Shown: positions 36,883 to 47,272, numbered from the stretch's first letter. The stretch: DNA of 64,000 nt from Neobacillus piezotolerans (GCF_003362805.1 NZ_QNQT01000001.1:682001-746000), one strand, 5' to 3'. Translations and numbers: made by a program. The notes: a model not told the origin generated them from the sequence alone.

Positions 36883-38445
36883 ATGGACACATTCACTATC
36901 ATCATCTCCATTTTGCTTGGCCTATTCGTCGGTGCGGTTGTTGGCTATTTTATTCGTAAATCCTTTGCGGAAAAACAAGTAGCTGGTGCGAAGAGCGAAG
37001 CAGCTTTGATTCTTGAAGATGCGAAGCGGGATGCGGAAGCCTCCAAGAAGGAAGCCCTGCTTGAAGCGAAGGATGAAATTCACAAGCTTCGCACTGAAGC
37101 TGAACGTGAGATTCGTGAGCGAAGAAACGAACTGCAAAAACAAGAAAACCGTTTGCTGCAAAGAGAAGAAAATTTGGATCGGAAGGATGAAACGCTTAAC
37201 AAGCGTGAAATTCTTTTAGAGAAAAAGGATGATTCTCTTAACCAAAGACAACAGCATATTGAACAGATGGAAAGCAAAGTGGACGAGATGGTACGGGCCC
37301 AGCAGGCCGAGCTCGAGAGGATCTCAGGCTTGACTAGGGAAGAAGCTAAAGCGATTATTCTGGACCAGACAGAGAAAGAACTTGCCCATGATATGGCCAT
37401 GATGATCAAGGAAACAGAAAACCGTGCGAAAGAGGAAGCTGACAAGCGGGCGAAGGATATCCTTTCCCTTGCGATCCAGCGTTGCGCGGCCGACCATGTG
37501 GCAGAAACCACTGTATCAGTTGTCAACCTTCCGAATGATGAGATGAAAGGCCGCATAATTGGCCGTGAGGGCCGGAATATCCGAACCCTTGAAACATTGA
37601 CTGGTATCGATCTGATCATAGACGATACCCCAGAAGCTGTTATCTTATCCGGGTTTGACCCAATCCGCCGAGAAACTGCCCGCCTTGCGCTTGACAAGCT
37701 TGTGCAGGATGGACGGATTCACCCGGCGCGTATTGAAGAAATGGTTGATAAGGCACGCCGTGAAGTCGATGAGCATATCCGGGAAATCGGTGAGCAGACG
37801 ACTTTCGAGGTCGGGGTACACGGATTGCATCCTGACTTGATCAAAATCCTCGGCCGCCTGAAATTCCGTACAAGCTACGGGCAAAACGTCCTTAAACACT
37901 CAATGGAAGTGGCCCACCTATCGGGGCTATTGGCCGCTGAACTTGGGGAGGACGAGACTCTGGCCCGCCGCGCGGGACTATTGCATGACATTGGTAAGGC
38001 AATCGACCATGAAGTTGAAGGAAGCCATGTTGAGATCGGCGTGGAACTTGCTACGAAGTACAAGGAACACCCGGTTGTCATCAATAGCATCGCTTCTCAC
38101 CATGGGGATAAAGAGCCTACTTCGGTCATCGCGGTCCTTGTCGCAGCTGCGGACGCCTTGTCGGCAGCCCGCCCTGGCGCACGGAGTGAAACCCTTGAAA
38201 ACTACATTCGCCGCCTCGAAAAACTGGAGGAGATTTCCGAATCCTATGATGGAGTCGAAAAATCATTCGCCATTCAGGCAGGCCGCGAAGTAAGGATCAT
38301 GGTTAAACCGGAAGCGATTGACGACCTGGCAGCCCACAGGCTTGCAAGGGATATCCGCAAACGGATTGAAGAAGAACTTGACTATCCGGGACATATTAAA
38401 GTAACGGTCATCCGTGAAACCCGTGCAGTAGAATACGCTAAGTAA
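36883..38445 (+). CDS. rny: Ribonuclease Y
   Basis: RNase Y (520 aa) is the membrane-anchored endoribonuclease that starts bulk mRNA decay in Bacillus. It has an N-terminal transmembrane helix (about 4-24), a long charged coiled coil (about 30-200), a KH domain ([15 protein letters not shown]) and an HD domain with H368-D369 in [21 protein letters not shown] precedes ATG 36883. In this window it is a neighbour of ricA (YmcA), a known RNase Y specificity factor, but not in the same operon. Confidence 0.98.
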   Translation: MDTFTIIISILLGLFVGAVVGYFIRKSFAEKQVAGAKSEAALILEDAKRDAEASKKEALLEAKDEIHKLRTEAEREIRERRNELQKQENRLLQREENLDRKDETLNKREILLEKKDDSLNQRQQHIEQMESKVDEMVRAQQAELERISGLTREEAKAIILDQTEKELAHDMAMMIKETENRAKEEADKRAKDILSLAIQRCAADHVAETTVSVVNLPNDEMKGRIIGREGRNIRTLETLTGIDLIIDDTPEAVILSGFDPIRRETARLALDKLVQDGRIHPARIEEMVDKARREVDEHIREIGEQTTFEVGVHGLHPDLIKILGRLKFRTSYGQNVLKHSMEVAHLSGLLAAELGEDETLARRAGLLHDIGKAIDHEVEGSHVEIGVELATKYKEHPVVINSIASHHGDKEPTSVIAVLVAAADALSAARPGARSETLENYIRRLEKLEEISESYDGVEKSFAIQAGREVRIMVKPEAIDDLAAHRLARDIRKRIEEELDYPGHIKVTVIRETRAVEYAK

Positions 38446-38451
38446 AAAATG

Positions 38452-38488
38452 GACAGCGGCAGTCATGCCGCTGTCTTAATTTTTTTTA
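38452..38488 (+). terminator. Intrinsic terminator after rny
   Basis: GACAGCGGC/GCCGCTGTC with an AGTCAT loop and a T-rich tail. The 38489-38732 gap holds a TACAAT -10-like site near 38690 and no gene I can support. Confidence 0.9.
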
Positions 38489-38732
38489 ACTACATGAATC
38501 CACAGATTGTGTTTTAGCAGCGAAGTGAGTCCCGAAAGTCCAGGTATCGGGTTCGGTTTTATGCGCGAGAAATGTCCAGAAAAACTGGTGGCCTTTATGA
38601 TTAAGCTGTTCCTTCCACCGTTGTGCACGGGGATAAAGAGGACCTTGTCGGGTACGCATAAGGATGGGATAAAGGGCATGTTTATGTGATACAATGAGGG
38701 CAAAGACAAAAAATGAGCATTGGAGAAACAAG

Positions 38733-39530
38733 ATGAATATATTATTTATTGGTGATGTTGTAGGTTCACCTGGCAGGGATATGGTGAAGGAATACCTCCC
38801 GAAGCTAAAAGACAAATACAGGCCGCACCTCACTATCATAAATGGAGAAAATGCCGCCGGAGGAAAAGGGATTACCGAACAGATATACAAGAGCTTCCTT
38901 GAGGCCGGCGCCCAGGCAGTGACCCTTGGCAACCACACATGGGATAACCGGGATATCCTCGAATTTATCGGCAGGGCAAAAAACATGGTAAGGCCCGCGA
39001 ATTTTCCAGAGGGAACGCCTGGCAAAGGGATTGCCTATATTAAAATTAACGAGCTTGAAGTCGCAATCATAAACCTGCAGGGCAGAACGTTTTTGCCTCC
39101 TATCGACTGCCCATTTAGGAAAGCGGACGAATTGGTGGACGAAGCTGCGAAAAGGACGCCATTCATATTTGTGGATTTCCACGCCGAAGCAACGAGCGAG
39201 AAGCAGGCGATGGGCTGGTACCTTGATGGACGGGTTTCCGCCGTAGTGGGTACGCACACACATGTCCAGACGGCCGATAACCGGATTTTACCGGGAGGGA
39301 CTGGTTTCATAACAGATGTTGGCATGACGGGGCCATATGATGGCATTTTAGGTGTTGAAAGGGATGCGGTGCTGAAGCGGTTCCTGACATCGATGCCCGT
39401 CAGGTTCGAGGTTCCAAAAGAAGGGCGCTTTCAACTATCCGCGGTTTCCATCGAACTGGACCGTAAAACGGGTAATGCGAAGAAAATAGAGAGGATTCTG
39501 ATCAACAGCGACCATCCGTTTTATTCCTAG
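38733..39530 (+). CDS. ymdB: YmdB metallophosphodiesterase
   Basis: YmdB (265 aa) is a calcineurin-like dinuclear-metal phosphodiesterase active on cyclic nucleotides; in B. subtilis it controls biofilm versus motility fates. All expected metal ligands are in place: D8, E39, N40, N67, H68, H150, H175 and H177. ATG 38733 has TTGGAGAAA upstream; an in-frame codon at 38694 has none. It follows rny as in B. subtilis. Confidence 0.95.
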   Translation: MNILFIGDVVGSPGRDMVKEYLPKLKDKYRPHLTIINGENAAGGKGITEQIYKSFLEAGAQAVTLGNHTWDNRDILEFIGRAKNMVRPANFPEGTPGKGIAYIKINELEVAIINLQGRTFLPPIDCPFRKADELVDEAAKRTPFIFVDFHAEATSEKQAMGWYLDGRVSAVVGTHTHVQTADNRILPGGTGFITDVGMTGPYDGILGVERDAVLKRFLTSMPVRFEVPKEGRFQLSAVSIELDRKTGNAKKIERILINSDHPFYS

Positions 39531-39701
39531 CGCCAATGAAATAGTCTGCCGGACCAGCTCAGAAGAGATAGATAGTTGAAATATCCTCCAGGACGGAATA
39601 TGTCCCATTGGCCATGAATATAGTATGAATGGAATGATATATACCTGATTTGTCCATGAGCTGCTCATGCGGGATCGGGATTATACGAGGAGGAGCTAGG
39701 A

Positions 39702-39962
39702 ATGGAAATATTAAAAGTTTCAGCAAAATCTAATCCTAATTCTGTAGCTGGTGCGCTTGCCGGGGTCCTGCGTGAAAGAGGCGGAGCGGAAATCCAGGCG
39801 ATTGGTGCAGGTGCATTGAACCAGGCTGTAAAAGCAGTAGCGATTGCAAGAGGGTTCGTGGCGCCTAGCGGAGTCGATTTGATTTGCATCCCTGCATTCA
39901 CAGATATCCTCATAGATGGGGAAGAACGGACAGCCATTAAATTGATTGTTGAACCGCGCTAG
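39702..39962 (+). CDS. spoVS: Stage V sporulation protein S
   Basis: SpoVS (86 aa) is a small Alba-like protein needed for sporulation beyond stage V. The near-invariant N-terminus MEILKVSAKSNPNSVAGALA and the core GAGALNQAVKAVAIARGFV are unmistakable. GGAGGAGCTAGG precedes ATG 39702. In B. subtilis it is driven by sigma-H; I do not see a well-spaced sigma-H promoter here. Confidence 0.98.
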   Translation: MEILKVSAKSNPNSVAGALAGVLRERGGAEIQAIGAGALNQAVKAVAIARGFVAPSGVDLICIPAFTDILIDGEERTAIKLIVEPR

Positions 39963-40035
39963 GGCAAACGGACAAAGGCTGTTTGCCGGAACGGATGATC
40001 CTTCACTTTTTCCGGAAAACCAAAATAGCGCAGTG

Positions 40036-40066
40036 GCCTGCCTGGTGAATGCCAAGCAGGCTTTTT
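40036..40066 (+). terminator. Intrinsic terminator after spoVS
   Basis: GCCTGC/GCAGGC, with an inner TGG/CCA pairing and a T run. Confidence 0.8.
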
Positions 40067-40107
40067 CATGCCATAATATAAGATGGAAATAGAAAGGAGA
40101 CGAGGAA

Positions 40108-41040
40108 ATGACCGACATGAAAATTTTTGACGCTCATTGTGACGTCCTGTTAAAGCTGTATGAAGACAAAACGATTAACTTTAAGGATTCACCTAGCCTT
40201 CAGGCTAATTTGGAGGGTATGAAGGAATCTGGCGTTAAGGTTCAATGCTTCGCGATTTTCGTCCCATCCGAGCTGGAGCAGGAACGGAAGTTTGATGCGG
40301 CAGAGGAAATGGCGAACATTTTCCACAAAAAGGTCGTTGGGGAAAATGAAGGCCTTGTCCACGTCAGGAACAGGGAGGATATCTCCCGGTTGAAGGAAAA
40401 TGAAATTGGTGCCATGCTCACCCTTGAGGGCTGCGATTGCATTGGAAGTGACATTGGAAAGCTTAATACCCTTCTCGGATACGGTGTATCATCGGTCGGC
40501 CTTACATGGAACTGGGCGAACGCGGTTGCCGATGGGGCAAAGGAAACCCGGGGAAGGGGGTTGACGCCTTTCGGAAGGGAAGTTGTCGAGCTGCTGAATG
40601 AAACAAAAACGTGGTGCGATGTCTCGCATTTATCCGAGAGGGGCTTCTGGGATGTCATCGAGCTGGCGGATTTCCCAATGGCATCCCACTCGAACAGCCA
40701 TACGCTATGCCGCCACCCGAGGAATTTGAAGGATGACCAGATCCGGGCGCTAATCCGGAGGGACAGCGTGATGGGACTCACCTTCGTCCCGTATTTCCTA
40801 AACGAATCTGGTGAAGCGGCGATTAATGACGTTCTTCGGCATCTGGACCATGTTTGTTCGCTTGGCGCGGAGGACCATGTCGGCTTTGGATCGGATTTTG
40901 ACGGAATTGAAAAGACAGTGGATCGGCTATCTTCGACAAGGGAGTATACGAATCTAATAAATGAGCTGCAAAAACACTATTCTGAAATACAAGTTGAAAG
41001 ATTCCTTTTTAAAAATATGGAGAAACGACTCCCGAAATAG
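40108..41040 (+). CDS. M19 family membrane-type dipeptidase
   Basis: This 310-residue protein is a renal-dipeptidase-like metallopeptidase (M19) with a TIM-barrel amidohydrolase fold. Zinc ligand motifs are visible in order: H10-C-D12 (FDAHCDVL), the bridging glutamate in LTLEGCDC, the histidine in CDVSHLS, the histidine in MASHSNSH and the late aspartate in GFGSDFDG. No signal peptide is present, so it is cytoplasmic. GAAAGGAGACGAGG precedes ATG 40108. The B. subtilis tdh-kbl genes would occupy this place; here a dipeptidase and korAB do. Confidence 0.9.
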   Translation: MTDMKIFDAHCDVLLKLYEDKTINFKDSPSLQANLEGMKESGVKVQCFAIFVPSELEQERKFDAAEEMANIFHKKVVGENEGLVHVRNREDISRLKENEIGAMLTLEGCDCIGSDIGKLNTLLGYGVSSVGLTWNWANAVADGAKETRGRGLTPFGREVVELLNETKTWCDVSHLSERGFWDVIELADFPMASHSNSHTLCRHPRNLKDDQIRALIRRDSVMGLTFVPYFLNESGEAAINDVLRHLDHVCSLGAEDHVGFGSDFDGIEKTVDRLSSTREYTNLINELQKHYSEIQVERFLFKNMEKRLPK

Positions 41041-41335
41041 AGACTCTTTATCTCTTAGGATCCGAAATTTTCTCGAATGTCTATTGTTATGGAAAAATAA
41101 AAAAGAGTATTTGAAAAATATAAAAATTTAGATCATCAAAAATGCCATAAAGGGTTGCTTTTTTGTCGACATAGGTCTAGAATTGATAGCGTTTAGTACC
41201 CCTCCAGATAGATTCCTAAGAGCTTGCCATCCTTGAGATTCAAGCGTATTCCTAGTGGTTTATTTGGAAAAGTGCTACACTTTTAGTAGAAAGTCAATAC
41301 TATAATTTTTTTACATATCCAAAGGGGTGTAAAGC
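41041..41335 (+). promoter_or_regulatory. korA upstream region with a TATAAT element
   Basis: This 295-bp AT-rich gap has no gene I can support. A perfect TATAAT at 41301-41306 lies 30 bp before korA, but no good -35 is placed 16-18 bp upstream, so an activator may be required. Confidence 0.35.
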
Positions 41336-43069
41336 ATGATCAATCAACTTTCTTGGAAAGTTGGAGGGCAACAAGGGGAAGGTATTGAAAGTACGGGAGA
41401 AATTTTTTCAATTGCGTTGAACCGCCTGGGTTACTATTTGTACGGATACCGCCACTTTTCTTCACGGATCAAAGGCGGCCATACGAACAACAAAATTCGG
41501 GTTAGCACGACTCAAGTCAGGTCCATTTCTGATGACCTTGATATTCTGGTAGCTTTTGACCAGGAGACCATCGACTTGAACTACAAGGAACTGCACAGCA
41601 AGGGCGTCATCCTGGCCGATGCAAAATTCAGCCCTAAAAAGCCTGAAGATACACAGGCTTCTATGTATGCGGTTCCATTTACAGATATTGCTACCGAGCT
41701 GGGAACATCGCTGATGAAAAACATGGTGGCTATCGGCGCTACCACAGCAGTCCTGGATCTTGATATTTTAGTATTTGAAGAGGTTGTCCGCGAAATCTTT
41801 GGCCGCAAGGGGGACCAGGTTGTCGCGAAAAACATGGAAGCGATTAAAGCGGGACTAGATTACATGAATGAGCAGCTCGCGGGCGTCCGCACCATGCAGC
41901 TTGGCAAGGCTGATGGGCAGAAGAGGCTCTTCATGATCGGGAACGATGCGATCGCATTGGGAGCGCTCGCAGGTGGCTGCCGGTTCATGGCTGCCTACCC
42001 AATCACGCCTGCTTCCGAAATCATGGAATACCTTATCAAAAAACTGCCTCCGCTAGGCGGAACAGTTATCCAGACCGAAGACGAGATTGCCGCGGCTACG
42101 ATGGCAATCGGAGCGAACTATGCGGGTGTCCGCGCGATTACAGCATCCGCTGGACCAGGGCTTTCGCTTAAAATGGAAGCAATCGGCCTTGCCGGGATCA
42201 CCGAAACGCCAATCGTCATTGTCGACACGCAGCGCGGCGGCCCATCAACAGGACTTCCGACCAAGCAGGAGCAATCCGACTTGATGCAAATGATATACGG
42301 AACCCATGGCGAGATTCCAAAGATCGTCCTGGCGCCAAGCACGGTGCAGGAAGCGTTCTACGATACAGCCGAGGCGTTCAACCTTGCGGAAGAGTACCAG
42401 TGCCCAGTCATCGTCCTTTCCGACCTACAGCTTTCCCTTGGAAAGCAAACGGTGGAGCCGCTTGATTTCAGCAAAGTGGAAATCCGCCGCGGAAAGCTTG
42501 CGACTGGCGAGCTTCCTGAAGTTGACAACAAAGGCTACTTTAAGCGTTATGAAGTAACAGAAGACGGCGTATCTCCAAGGGTTATTCCTGGTATGAAAAA
42601 CGGTATCCACCACGTCACGGGCGTTGAGCACGATGAAACTGGCAAGCCGTCCGAATCGGCAGCCAACAGGATTGCGCAAATGGATAAGCGTTTCAGGAAA
42701 ATCAAGAATATCCGATTCAACACGCCTGTCCATGCGTATGCTCCGCATGAGGATGCAGACCTGCTCATCGTCGGGTTCAATTCCACGAGAGGGGCGATCG
42801 AAGAGGCGATTGTTCGCCTGGAAGCGGACGGCCATAAAGTGAACCATGCCCATATCCGCCTGATCCACCCATTCCCGGCTAATGAAGTGCTGCCGCTGGT
42901 GCGCTCCGCAAAACGGGTCATGGTTGTCGAAAACAACGCAACCGGACAGCTGGCTAATATTATGAAGATGAATGTGGGCAATGCCGAAAAGATGTACAAT
43001 CTCTTAAAATATGACGGGAACCCATTCCTTCCTAATGAAATTTACACAAAAAGCAAGGAGTTGTTCTAA
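41336..43069 (+). CDS. korA: 2-oxoacid:ferredoxin oxidoreductase subunit alpha
   Basis: KorA (577 aa) is the fused gamma-alpha subunit of a CoA-dependent 2-oxoacid (probably 2-oxoglutarate) ferredoxin oxidoreductase. The gamma-type domain fills about residues 1-190 (WKVGGQQGEGIESTGEIF, HFSSRIKGGHTNNKI). The pyrimidine-binding domain follows (AAYPITPASEIMEY, QTEDEIAAATMAIGA, AGPGLSLKMEAIGLA), then a transketolase-C-like domain. AAAGGGGTG precedes ATG 41336. It abuts korB with no gap. Substrate specificity is inferred from family. Confidence 0.93.
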   Translation: MINQLSWKVGGQQGEGIESTGEIFSIALNRLGYYLYGYRHFSSRIKGGHTNNKIRVSTTQVRSISDDLDILVAFDQETIDLNYKELHSKGVILADAKFSPKKPEDTQASMYAVPFTDIATELGTSLMKNMVAIGATTAVLDLDILVFEEVVREIFGRKGDQVVAKNMEAIKAGLDYMNEQLAGVRTMQLGKADGQKRLFMIGNDAIALGALAGGCRFMAAYPITPASEIMEYLIKKLPPLGGTVIQTEDEIAAATMAIGANYAGVRAITASAGPGLSLKMEAIGLAGITETPIVIVDTQRGGPSTGLPTKQEQSDLMQMIYGTHGEIPKIVLAPSTVQEAFYDTAEAFNLAEEYQCPVIVLSDLQLSLGKQTVEPLDFSKVEIRRGKLATGELPEVDNKGYFKRYEVTEDGVSPRVIPGMKNGIHHVTGVEHDETGKPSESAANRIAQMDKRFRKIKNIRFNTPVHAYAPHEDADLLIVGFNSTRGAIEEAIVRLEADGHKVNHAHIRLIHPFPANEVLPLVRSAKRVMVVENNATGQLANIMKMNVGNAEKMYNLLKYDGNPFLPNEIYTKSKELF

Positions 43070-43936
43070 ATGGCAACATTTAAGGAATTCCGCAACAATG
43101 TAAAACCGAACTGGTGCCCAGGATGCGGGGACTTTTCCGTGCAGGCTGCCATCCAGCGCGCAGCTGCGAACGTTGGCCTTGAACCGGAACAACTTGCCGT
43201 CATTTCAGGGATCGGCTGCTCGGGCCGTATCTCCGGTTATATAAATTCATACGGTTTCCATGGCATCCATGGCCGTTCGCTTCCAATCGCACAAGGCGTT
43301 AAAATGGCCAACCGCGATTTGACGGTCCTCGCGTCCGGCGGGGACGGCGACGGTTTCGCGATCGGGATGGGACACACAATCCATGCGATCCGCCGCAATA
43401 TCGACATTACGTATATTGTCATGGACAACCAGATTTACGGATTGACCAAAGGGCAAACTTCCCCAAGGTCCGCCGCCGGCTTCAAAACAAAGTCTACTCC
43501 AATGGGTTCGATCGAACAGGCTATCGCCCCTATGGAAATGGCATTGACTGCTGGCGCGACATTTGTAGCCCAAAGCTTTTCAACCGACTTGAAAGACCTT
43601 ACCGCCCTTATCGAAGCGGGCATCAATCATAAAGGATTTTCCCTGATCAACGTGTTCAGCCCTTGCGTAACGTATAACAAAGTGAACACATACGATTGGT
43701 TCAAGGAAAACCTGACAAAGCTGAGCGACATCGAAGGCTATGACCCTCATAACCGCGAGGCTGCCATGCAGACGCTTATGAAGCATAACGGCCTGGTAAC
43801 AGGGCTCATCTACCAGAACACTGAGCGCCAATCCTACCAGGAGCTGATTAACGGCTATTCCGAAACTCCGCTTTCTTCCGCGGACCTTAACCTTGATCAG
43901 GCTCATTTCGATAAGCTTGTCGCCGAATTCATGTAA
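43070..43936 (+). CDS. korB: 2-oxoacid:ferredoxin oxidoreductase subunit beta
   Basis: KorB (288 aa) is the thiamine-pyrophosphate subunit. It shows the N-terminal CPGCGDF cysteines, ISGIGCSGRISGYINSYG, the TPP motif GGDGDGFAIGMGH ending in DNQIYGLTKGQTSP, and a cysteine in FSPCVTYN. The cluster cysteines are those of two-subunit (ab) enzymes, which carry one 4Fe-4S cluster in the beta subunit. Its ATG directly follows the korA stop. Confidence 0.94.
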   Translation: MATFKEFRNNVKPNWCPGCGDFSVQAAIQRAAANVGLEPEQLAVISGIGCSGRISGYINSYGFHGIHGRSLPIAQGVKMANRDLTVLASGGDGDGFAIGMGHTIHAIRRNIDITYIVMDNQIYGLTKGQTSPRSAAGFKTKSTPMGSIEQAIAPMEMALTAGATFVAQSFSTDLKDLTALIEAGINHKGFSLINVFSPCVTYNKVNTYDWFKENLTKLSDIEGYDPHNREAAMQTLMKHNGLVTGLIYQNTERQSYQELINGYSETPLSSADLNLDQAHFDKLVAEFM

Positions 43937-43955
43937 TACAACCTTTGGAATTTCA

Positions 43956-43992
43956 AACACCCCGCCTTTTCTGACGGGGTGTTTTCTTTTTG
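43956..43992 (+). terminator. Intrinsic terminator after korB
   Basis: AACACCCCG pairs with CGGGGTGTT, then a T-rich tail. Confidence 0.88.
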
Positions 43993-44129
43993 CCCTGCAG
44001 GAGGGAAGCGGTACCGGGCGGGAAGTTTCTGTTGTTTTCGCTCTCCCAACCATTTATACTATAGTAATGTGCAGATTTATATGAAAAGTGTTTTTTCTAA
44101 TAGAAAAACAGAAGGAAAGGAGCAGGACA

Positions 44130-45689
44130 ATGAACGAGAAACAGCGTTTAGAATCCAGCCAGGCAAAAGCTGATAATTCATCGGACAAAAAATCCGCGAA
44201 GGATTACAGCAAGTATTTCGAAACCGTGTTTGTTCCACCTTCCCTAAAAGATGCGAGAAAGCGCGGCAAAGAAGAAGTTAAGTACCATGATGATTTTTCT
44301 ATTTCCGAGGAATTCCGGGGAATGGGAGATGGCAGGAAGTTTTATATCCGTACCTACGGCTGCCAGATGAATGAACATGATACTGAGGTTATGGCCGGTA
44401 TTTTCATGGCGCTTGGCTATGAACCAACAGATAAGACCGACGATGCCGATGTTATCTTGTTAAACACATGTGCCATCCGTGAAAATGCGGAAAACAAAGT
44501 TTTCGGTGAACTGGGCCATTTGAAGGGACTGAAAAAGGAGCGTCCCGACCTGCTCCTAGGGGTCTGCGGATGCATGTCCCAGGAAGAATCCGTCGTAAAC
44601 AAAATTCTAAAGACTTATCAGCATGTCGATATGATTTTCGGAACCCATAATATCCATAGGCTGCCGAACATCCTGAACGATGCGTATATGTCGAAAGAAA
44701 TGGTAGTGGAAGTATGGTCCAAGGAAGGGGACGTTATAGAAAACCTTCCTAAAGTGCGCCGCGGAAACATTAAGGCATGGGTCAATATTATGTACGGCTG
44801 TGATAAATTCTGTACGTATTGTATTGTTCCATTCACTCGTGGAAAAGAACGGAGCCGCAGGCCTGAAGATATAATCCAAGAAGTCCGCCAGCTTGCTGCT
44901 GAAGGCTACCATGAAGTTACGCTGCTTGGCCAGAACGTAAATTCGTATGGAAAAGATATAGAAGATATTCAATATGGGCTTGGTGACCTTTTGGATGACA
45001 TACGCAAAATCGGCATCCCTCGTGTCCGTTTTACAACGAGCCATCCATGGGATTTTGATGACCGCCTTATCGAAGTGCTTGCCAAGGGCGGGAACCTAAT
45101 GCCGCATATCCATCTTCCGGTCCAGTCAGGGTCGACGGAAGTCCTGAAAATTATGGGTCGTAAATATACAAGGGAAGAATACCTTGAGCTTGTCCGCAAA
45201 ATTAAGGCGTCCATCCCGAATGTCGCATTGACGACAGACATCATCGTCGGATACCCAAATGAAACGGATGAACAATTCGAAGAGACAATGACTCTATACG
45301 AGGAAGTTGGCTACGAGCTGGCATACACATTCATTTACTCGCCTCGTGAAGGAACCCCAGCCGCGAAAATGCAGGATAATGTACCGATGGATGTAAAGAA
45401 AGCCCGACTTCAGCGTTTGAATAACCTTGTAAATGAGCTTTCGGCAAAAGCAATGAAACCGTATGTAAATCAAATTGTCGAGGTTCTTGTTGAAGGGGAA
45501 AGCAAAAACAATCCGGATATTCTCGCCGGTTACACAGACAAGAACAAGCTCGTCAACTTCAAAGGGCCAAAAACGGCAATCGGCAAAATCGTCAAGGTAA
45601 AAATCATTGACGCAAAAACATGGTCCCTGAACGGTGAAATGATTGAAGAAACAGCTCAGGAAGCTGTATCATTGGCAGAGGTGAATTAA
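44130..45689 (+). CDS. miaB: tRNA-2-methylthio-N6-isopentenyladenosine synthase MiaB
   Basis: MiaB (YmcB, 519 aa) is the radical-SAM methylthiotransferase that converts i6A37 to ms2i6A37, acting after MiaA, which is also in this window. The auxiliary cluster cysteines are C78, C114 and C148; the radical-SAM cluster is C224, C228 and C231 (CDKFCTYC). A C-terminal TRAM domain follows. The first ~65 residues are a charged extension typical of Bacillus. ATG 44130 has GAAAGGAG seven bases upstream. ricA follows without a gap. Confidence 0.97.
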   Translation: MNEKQRLESSQAKADNSSDKKSAKDYSKYFETVFVPPSLKDARKRGKEEVKYHDDFSISEEFRGMGDGRKFYIRTYGCQMNEHDTEVMAGIFMALGYEPTDKTDDADVILLNTCAIRENAENKVFGELGHLKGLKKERPDLLLGVCGCMSQEESVVNKILKTYQHVDMIFGTHNIHRLPNILNDAYMSKEMVVEVWSKEGDVIENLPKVRRGNIKAWVNIMYGCDKFCTYCIVPFTRGKERSRRPEDIIQEVRQLAAEGYHEVTLLGQNVNSYGKDIEDIQYGLGDLLDDIRKIGIPRVRFTTSHPWDFDDRLIEVLAKGGNLMPHIHLPVQSGSTEVLKIMGRKYTREEYLELVRKIKASIPNVALTTDIIVGYPNETDEQFEETMTLYEEVGYELAYTFIYSPREGTPAAKMQDNVPMDVKKARLQRLNNLVNELSAKAMKPYVNQIVEVLVEGESKNNPDILAGYTDKNKLVNFKGPKTAIGKIVKVKIIDAKTWSLNGEMIEETAQEAVSLAEVN

Positions 45690-46130
45690 ATGGCGAAGTA
45701 TTCGAAAGACGATATCATTGCACGCGCGAAAGAGCTTGCCAACATGATTGCTGAAACGGAAGAAGTGGATTTTTTCAAAAGAGCGGAAGCGCAAATCCAT
45801 GAAAACCCAAAGGTAAGCACGCTGATTTCGGACATCAAGGGCCTTCAAAAACAGGCCGTAAACCTCCAGCATTACGGAAAGCCCGAAGCGCTTAAAAAAG
45901 TTGAAGAGAAAATTTCATCTATCGAACAAGAACTGGACGATATTCCAGTCGTACAGGATTTCAAGCAATCTCAAGTAGAAGTAAATGAACTTCTCCAAAT
46001 GATCGCGACAACCATTTCAAACACAGTTACCGATATTGTGATCGAATCAACAGGCGGCGATGTTCTCCGCGGCGAAACTGGCGCGGCTGTGAAAAGCGGC
46101 TCCGGATGCGACCACGATCACGACTATTAA
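45690..46130 (+). CDS. ricA: RicA (YmcA) regulator of RNase Y
   Basis: RicA (146 aa) joins RicT and RicF in the Y-complex that adjusts RNase Y cleavage and influences competence, sporulation and biofilm formation. It is largely helical (ARAKELANMIAETEEVDFF, LKKVEEKISSIEQELDDI, QVEVNELLQMIATTISN). The only cysteine, C140, is in a His/Asp-rich C-terminus (GCDHDHDY), consistent with the Fe-S cluster known for the complex. It starts directly after the miaB stop. Confidence 0.93.
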   Translation: MAKYSKDDIIARAKELANMIAETEEVDFFKRAEAQIHENPKVSTLISDIKGLQKQAVNLQHYGKPEALKKVEEKISSIEQELDDIPVVQDFKQSQVEVNELLQMIATTISNTVTDIVIESTGGDVLRGETGAAVKSGSGCDHDHDY

Positions 46131-46144
46131 TACAATGATGCTCG

Positions 46145-46173
46145 GCAGGCCCATTTTTTGGGCCTGTTTTTTT
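46145..46173 (+). terminator. Intrinsic terminator after ricA
   Basis: CAGGCCC/GGGCCTG with a T-rich loop and seven T. Confidence 0.92.
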
Positions 46174-46221
46174 GTTATTGATGACTGTATTAAATCCTCG
46201 ATAGCTTTCAGAATCCAGGGT

Positions 46222-46377
46222 TCATTTGGACAACGATCAGGTGAAATCAATGATTGCTGTCCAAATCCGATGCTCATTTTGACACGGATTGGGTGAAATC
46301 AATGTTTGGTGTCCAAATCCGATGCTCATTTGGACACCGATCAGGTGAAATCATTGATTGCTGTCCAAATCCAAGTC
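46222..46377 (+). repeat. 52-bp tandem repeat array A (three units) upstream of cotE
   Basis: Three units start at 46222, 46274 and 46326. Each carries arms ATTTGGACA (unit positions 3-11) and TGTCCAAAT (37-45) around 25 nt that include GTGAAATCA; the second unit has one mismatch in the first arm. Degenerate half-units are visible on both sides, each with a TTAAATCC motif near 46191 and 46399. The array is non-coding. Confidence 0.85.
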
Positions 46378-46445
46378 TGCTTTGAGAACTGACCGTGTTA
46401 AATCCGGTGTGGTTGTCGCACGCCACACAAATACAAACTACCCAA

Positions 46446-46478
46446 GACCTGGTTCAATTGCAGCCAGGTTATTTTTCT
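46446..46478 (+). terminator. Orphan terminator-like hairpin upstream of cotE
   Basis: ACCTGG (46447-46452) and CCAGGT (46464-46469) followed by TATTTTT. No gene directly precedes it; it may block read-through from ricA past the repeat array. Confidence 0.6.
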
Positions 46479-46580
46479 GACAAAAACCTACGAGTAACCC
46501 ATTCGTTAGGAACTTCTCAAATCAGGGCGCATATAATGAAGCATGCCTATACATTTATCCGATGCATTGTAAATTAAGTG

Positions 46581-46609
46581 CACCCAAGTCTGTACACGCG
46601 CATAGGATG
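46581..46609 (+). promoter_or_regulatory. Sigma-K type promoter of cotE
   Basis: CACC (46581-46584), 16 bp, then CATAGGATG (from 46601), the same spacing as the dpaA candidate. In B. subtilis cotE has sigma-E and sigma-K promoters; I see no convincing sigma-E site. Confidence 0.5.
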
Positions 46610-46640
46610 AAGTGATACTGAATGAGGAGGGTTTGCTCGA

Positions 46641-47183
46641 ATGGGAGATTACAGAGAGATAATTACAAAAGCAGTCGTCGCTAAGGGGCACAAGTTTACG
46701 CAGTCCCAGCACACGATCTGTCCGGCGCACAATCCATCCAGCATACTTGGCTGCTGGATTATCAACCATAAATACGAAGCGAAAAAAGTCGGCAAAACGG
46801 TTGAAATCCATGGCTCCTATGACATCAACATCTGGCACTCGTACAATGATAATACAAAAACAGAAGTTGTCACTGAACGGGTCCGCTACACGGATGTCAT
46901 CAAGCTGAAATACCGGGACAAAGACTGCCAGGATGACGACGGCATCATCGCGAAAGTCCTACAGCAGCCAAACTGCTGCGAAGCAGTCATCTCGCCGAGC
47001 GGAAACAAAATCATCGTCCACGTGGAGAGGGAATTCTCCGTCGAGGTAATCGGTGAAACGAAAGTCTGCGTGGCAATCAATCCGGATGGTTGCGGCTCTG
47101 ATGAAGAATGGGATCTTGGCCTGGATGAAGGGGAGTTTGAAGAAATCAATCCCGATTTCCTTGTCGGCTCGGAGGAAGAATAA
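46641..47183 (+). CDS. cotE: Outer spore coat morphogenetic protein CotE
   Basis: CotE (180 aa) directs assembly of the outer spore coat in the mother cell. It begins [18 protein letters not shown] and contains the conserved [36 protein letters not shown] and an acidic C-terminal tail ([17 protein letters not shown]) needed for coat interactions. GAGGAGGG precedes ATG 46641. 52-bp tandem arrays of unrelated sequence flank the gene on both sides. Confidence 0.97.
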   Translation: MGDYREIITKAVVAKGHKFTQSQHTICPAHNPSSILGCWIINHKYEAKKVGKTVEIHGSYDINIWHSYNDNTKTEVVTERVRYTDVIKLKYRDKDCQDDDGIIAKVLQQPNCCEAVISPSGNKIIVHVEREFSVEVIGETKVCVAINPDGCGSDEEWDLGLDEGEFEEINPDFLVGSEEE

Positions 47184-47187
47184 TCGT

Positions 47188-47220
47188 AAACTAGGAGGGT
47201 CCTCTTCCTAGTTTTCTTCT
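47188..47220 (+). terminator. Intrinsic terminator after cotE
   Basis: AAACTAGGA (47188-47196) and TCCTAGTTT (47206-47214), then a pyrimidine-rich tail. Confidence 0.85.
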
Positions 47221-47272
47221 TTTTCGGGCTTAAGTGGTAAGGGTGGAAATTCTAAAACCGTTTCGATGGAAC

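Noticed and set aside
39590-39619. Sigma-H promoter for spoVS (AGGA ... GAAT)
   Set aside because: The spacing between elements is about five bases too long compared with known sigma-H promoters.
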